DNA of 5,188 bases. Origin: Flavobacteriaceae bacterium. Its GTDB lineage: Bacteria > Bacteroidota > Bacteroidia > Flavobacteriales > Weeksellaceae. The notes beneath the pieces are model-generated. The model searched no databases. It had not been told where the DNA came from and worked only from the letters and a program-made list of their open reading frames with translations. The stretch is taken from NCBI GenBank assembly GCA_031289875.1, contig JAITOO010000064.1, positions 1-5,188 on the forward strand. The letters run 5' to 3'. Positions 5,088 through 5,188 of this stretch are shown here, in pieces. Position numbers and translations under genes: made by a program. Numbering within the stretch: position 1 is the first letter of the stretch; the number at the start of each line of letters is the position of its first letter.

Positions 5088-5188
5088 AACTTTTCAATTT
5101 CTTCTTTCAAACGTTGGATTTCTTCTTTCATTTGATTAAATTTTTCCTCATACAACTCTATTATTCTATCTGACAAATGATTGATAGT
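5081..5188 (-). CDS. C-terminal coiled-coil tail of an unidentified protein (partial)
   Basis: The minus strand is open from the right edge (5188) to a TAA at 5081-5083, giving 35 residues that end with NQMKEEIQRLKEEIEKLK. Hydrophobic residues recur in heptad fashion (LSDRIIELYEEKF, then M, I, L, I, L) within a Glu/Lys-rich background, the hallmark of a coiled coil. The rest of the protein is outside the window. Short coiled-coil tails of this kind occur on some small DNA-binding regulators of Bacteroidota, but the family cannot be named from this piece. Its gene would be convergent with the nitrilase gene. Confidence 0.75.
   Translation of the reverse strand, partial: TINHLSDRIIELYEEKFNQMKEEIQRLKEEIEKLK

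Noticed and set aside
1..5188. CRISPR array, tRNA, rRNA, riboswitch or phage attachment site
   Set aside because: No regularly spaced direct repeats, cloverleaf, rRNA signatures or recognisable riboswitch cores were seen on either strand.

Overview
The window is AT-rich and looks like a piece of a Bacteroidota chromosome, most likely a flavobacterium. Three things support this: a C-terminal type IX secretion (T9SS) sorting domain on an exported protein, promoter boxes of the Bacteroidota type (TAnnTTTG) upstream of genes that lack Shine-Dalgarno sequences, and a decayed IS4-type transposase of a kind familiar from this phylum. The genus cannot be fixed from the sequence alone.

Layout. At the left edge (1-38, minus) are the first codons of an exported protein whose body lies outside the window. 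Positions 143-672 hold a long hairpin and a decayed, internally deleted IS4-type element with 12-bp matching ends. The ends are 7 bp from the stop codon of rnhB. Three tightly packed minus-strand genes follow, transcribed from 2699 down to 680: a class I SAM O-methyltransferase, an NlpC/P60 peptidase with N-terminal SH3-like domains, and ribonuclease HII (rnhB). The gaps between them are 11 and 8 nt, and a good TAnnTTTG box stands just ahead of the first gene, so they read as one operon. Upstream is a separate minus-strand gene (2804-3877) for a secreted protein with two tandem aromatic-rich modules and a T9SS tail. It has its own promoter box and a clear intrinsic terminator (2737-2773).

A divergent promoter region (3878-4115) with several inverted repeats separates this from a plus-strand nitrilase-superfamily gene (4116-4886) of the YafV/omega-amidase type. 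The right edge holds an intergenic stretch with related copies of a short repeat and the last 35 codons of a minus-strand coiled-coil protein (5081-5188).

How they work together. The three-gene operon mixes housekeeping roles: RNA-primer or R-loop removal by RNase HII, probable cell-wall peptide cleavage or recycling by the peptidase, and methylation of an unidentified substrate, possibly tRNA. No joint pathway is evident. The omega-amidase candidate would act in metabolite repair, and the T9SS protein at the cell surface. I found no convincing undescribed multigene system. The most unusual parts are the hairpin plus IS remnant at 143-672, and the short repeat that brackets the nitrilase gene.
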